Source: Ophiosphaerella korrae | Taxonomy: Eukaryota > Ascomycota > Dothideomycetes > Pleosporales > Phaeosphaeriaceae | DNA: 22,113 bases | Direction of reading: 5' to 3' | Assembly (NCBI GenBank): GCA_028456385.1 | Contig: JALNQF010000567.1 | Span: 1 to 22,113, forward strand | Shown here: positions 19,862 to 22,113 of the stretch, piece by piece | Layout: each line of letters starts with the position of its first letter | Numbering within the stretch: the first letter of the stretch is position 1 | Program-made: the position numbers and the translations under genes | The notes under the pieces: model-generated | What the model saw: the letters and a program-made list of their open reading frames with translations, nothing else | What the model was told of the DNA's origin: nothing | The model's database searches: none

Positions 19862-21500
19862 CCTTGCGGTCGAGGGCATTATTAATATATCTAAGTCTAC
19901 GTCTAAGGAGATATATTAAGTGTTACTTATATCGATTTTTTTTTATAGAATAATAAAAAAGTATAGATAAAAAAATAAGAATAACGTTTATTTTTGTAGT
20001 ACAAATTAAGGCTTTAGGTTAGGGTTTACCTATAGACCTTTAATAGTACTTATATACGATATAACGCTACTATCTTATATAATTGCCTATCTATTTAAGA
20101 TTTATTAACTAAATCTTGTACTAACGTCTATCTCTAGGGCTAGGAAAACCCCTTACACTAGTAAATTAGCGGGGTACTTTAACTTTAAAGGGATATTAGT
20201 CTACGTATATATAAGATTTCTAAGTTAGATAGTCTTTATAGGCTATATATTAGGGACTCTTAAAAAAACTTCTATTTATTATTCTACAATAAATTACAAT
20301 TATATAGATACTATCGCGCCTAGTATATAGAGTAGTAAATCTAACTATAGAATAGAGAACCTTTATTTTAGTAGTACTACAAGGCATATATTATATATAA
20401 CATAAACTAAGATATCTTCTTTAACTTAAAGAGCCTTACTTTTAAGTAAGTAAGTTATACTAGCCTTTTAGTTGCTATAGCGTAGCGAGTAATATTAGCG
20501 CTATTAACGTAGCTTAAGTTTAGGATAGCTATATATATAATAGATACTATATATTAGATAGTATCTAAGTCTTACTATATTAGTGCGAGCTACTTAGACT
20601 TAAGAGCTTAAGGTTACTACCTAGGGCTATACCTAGACTAAATAAGATATAGCTATAGCTTAGTAGAGACCTTAAAGGGGAGTAAGTTATAGATAGCCTT
20701 CTACAAGGCTTTAGAACTAGCCTTAGTTTATTGTTATTTTTACGTCTACGCTAGCTTCTTAGTAGCTTAATTAGATATTCTAGAAGGTAATATTATAAGA
20801 AGTTAACTATAATTAAATAAAGAAGTTTAAGAGTAAAGTAATAACTTGTATACGTTTACTAGCGCGTAGGGAGGTAAATTATAGATACTTACTATAACGT
20901 AGTAGCGCGCCTAGTGCCTAGTAGTAGCTACGTATAAATAGAAGGGGGTATTAACTCCTACTAGCTAGCTATACTAAATAGCGTAGGGCAACTACTATAG
21001 TATCGCCTAGCTAGCTAACTTGCACCTTGCGCTAATCGCCTTACGCTAATTACTTTAACGTAAAGTTTAGGCTTTAAAGCCTTAAGTACTACTAAGCTTA
21101 TATCTTTAAGTGCCTACTTACTTTACTATATTTGTATCTTCTTATAGCTTAGAAAGGGCGATAGCTACGCCCTTCCTAGAACTCTAGCTTAGCCTAGCTA
21201 TACTAGCTAAGCTTAAGTTCGAGTCCTACCTATACTAAGCTCTATCTATTATTAGCGCGCCCCTTTACCCTACTACCTATTATATCTACTTTACTACTAA
21301 TTACCTAGAGGCTTATCCTAATAAGAGCACTACCTTATATAGTAAGATAGATTCTAAAGTAACTATAGGTCTTTAGCTAGCGCCTTTATAAGGTACTATA
21401 GCGTATTCTACTAGGTAAAGTAGTAATAATCTTAATATAAATAGCTATATATAGTAATAGTTATTCTAGATAGTACGTCTCTAATTTCTAGGTATATTTA
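19862..21500 (+). pseudogene. Long unidentified single-frame coding relic
   Basis: Frame 2 can be followed for about 545 codons. Readable parts include RDISLRIYKISKLDSLYRLY (about 20185-20245), DIFFNLKSLTFK (about 20410-20445), YTSLLVAIA, KSYYISASYLDLRA (20567-20608), ETLKGSKL near 20670, IAFYKALELALVYCYFYVYA (about 20694-20753), SLERAIATPFLEL near 21150, and YLYxALSIISAPLYP near 21225-21270. Stops are TAG/TAA throughout, consistent with RIP at CAA, CAG and TGG. The segment 20860-21070 is less AT-rich and keeps several GCGC and CGC motifs. Hydrophobic but not clearly membrane-spanning stretches occur in the middle. I do not recognise the family; it would be worth a profile search after reversal of RIP changes. 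Confidence 0.5.
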
Positions 21501-22113
21501 GTATATATTATAGTATAATAGATTAATACTAGTAAGTATAAAATAGGATATAAATTAAGATCTTATAAAGGCTATATAAAAAACCTATAAAAGAGGGCGT
21601 TAAGCTTATATAGAGTATAGGTTGTTTAATAAGTAAGCCTAGATCTAAAATCTTTATATATATACCTATTAATCTCTTAAAGTATACGCTTATTAGTATT
21701 GTTATAAGTAGTGTACTAAATATAGTAGATGTAAATAGCTATACGTAGTAAAGTATTTAAACTTTATTTAAAAGTACTACTATTACACTAAAAGTAAGTC
21801 TATATATAGGCTTATTTTGTAATAAATTACTATAAAGGCCTTATTGTTACAATTCTAGAACTAAGTAATTAAGTTATACTACTAAAGTAATTACCTATTT
21901 AGTATTTCTAACTTAAACGATTTTCTAAAGAAAGCTAGTTTACTAGGTTTAAGCCTTAGAGAGTGTACTACCTCTAGATTTAGGAGCTTACGTAAGTAAT
22001 ATAGAGCGTATAATAGTGTCTAATACTATATAGAGGAAGTAATATATACTAGATCCTAGATTTAGAAGTAAATATATACCTAAAAAGCTCTACTTAATCT
22101 TATAGTTAAGGTA
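21501..22113. other. Unassigned RIP-degraded segment to window end
   Basis: No gene, RNA or repeat can be supported. The plus strand keeps the same look as the preceding relic and may include its end. Short TATATA runs near 21655-21665 are simple AT sequence without a clear promoter context. Confidence 0.4.

Noticed and set aside
21205..21235. B-box-like AAGTTCGAGTCCT suggesting a third tRNA
   Set aside because: The flanking 5-nt segments do not pair as a T-stem and no matching acceptor or D-arm lies upstream. It is inside the long coding relic.
1..22113. Mitochondrial or apicomplexan origin because of the high AT content
   Set aside because: The AT bias is dinucleotide-specific (loss of CpA/TpG, excess TpA) and the relics are nuclear fungal families, one with a spliceosomal intron.

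Overview
The window looks like an AT-rich compartment of a filamentous ascomycete (Pezizomycotina) genome that has been saturated by repeat-induced point mutation (RIP). CpA and its complement TpG are almost gone and TpA is everywhere. In the first 60 bases I count 17 TpA, 1 TpG and 0 CpA. Remaining C sits mainly before T, C or G. Almost every CAA, CAG and TGG codon has become a stop, so there is no intact gene. What can be read are relics, recovered by translating through stops and allowing for C-to-T and G-to-A changes. Three carry a convincing family signature, one is probable, and several more are long in-frame relics I cannot name.

Layout. 1-430: short unassigned relic. About 430-2160 (-): ferric reductase-like flavocytochrome relic, recognisable from membrane region to C-terminus. 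2160-2990: unassigned. About 2990-4390 (+): single-frame relic with a long Asn-rich simple repeat (3255-3530), which is the longest stop-free stretch in the window. 4390-5120: unassigned; 5125-5945 (+): unassigned single-frame relic. 5945-7430 (-): unassigned relic with a Lys/Glu tract encoded by a 134-nt pure pyrimidine run (+ strand 6186-6319). 7430-8460: unassigned. 8465-10085 (+): BCS1-like AAA-ATPase relic with a still recognisable 55-nt spliceosomal intron. 10532-11166: inverted repeat of two arms of about 265 bp. 11359-11430 (+) and 16697-16767 (-): two related tRNA-like relics. 12380-13300 (+): B-type cyclin relic. 13414-13559: 56-bp-arm hairpin. 13700-14450 (-): probable pogo-like transposase C-terminus. 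14631-16318 and 16978-18667: a diverged 1.69-kb direct repeat pair. 18668-19860: unassigned. 19862-21500 (+): long unassigned single-frame relic. 21500-22113: unassigned.

The genes do not form a working pathway. The recognisable contents are host-type gene families (ferric reductase, BCS1-like ATPase, cyclin) mixed with repeat structures and a probable transposase, all mutated in the same way. The simplest reading is a graveyard of duplicated gene and transposon copies that were inactivated together. A decayed large cargo-carrying element is possible but not shown. Boundaries of all relics are approximate.
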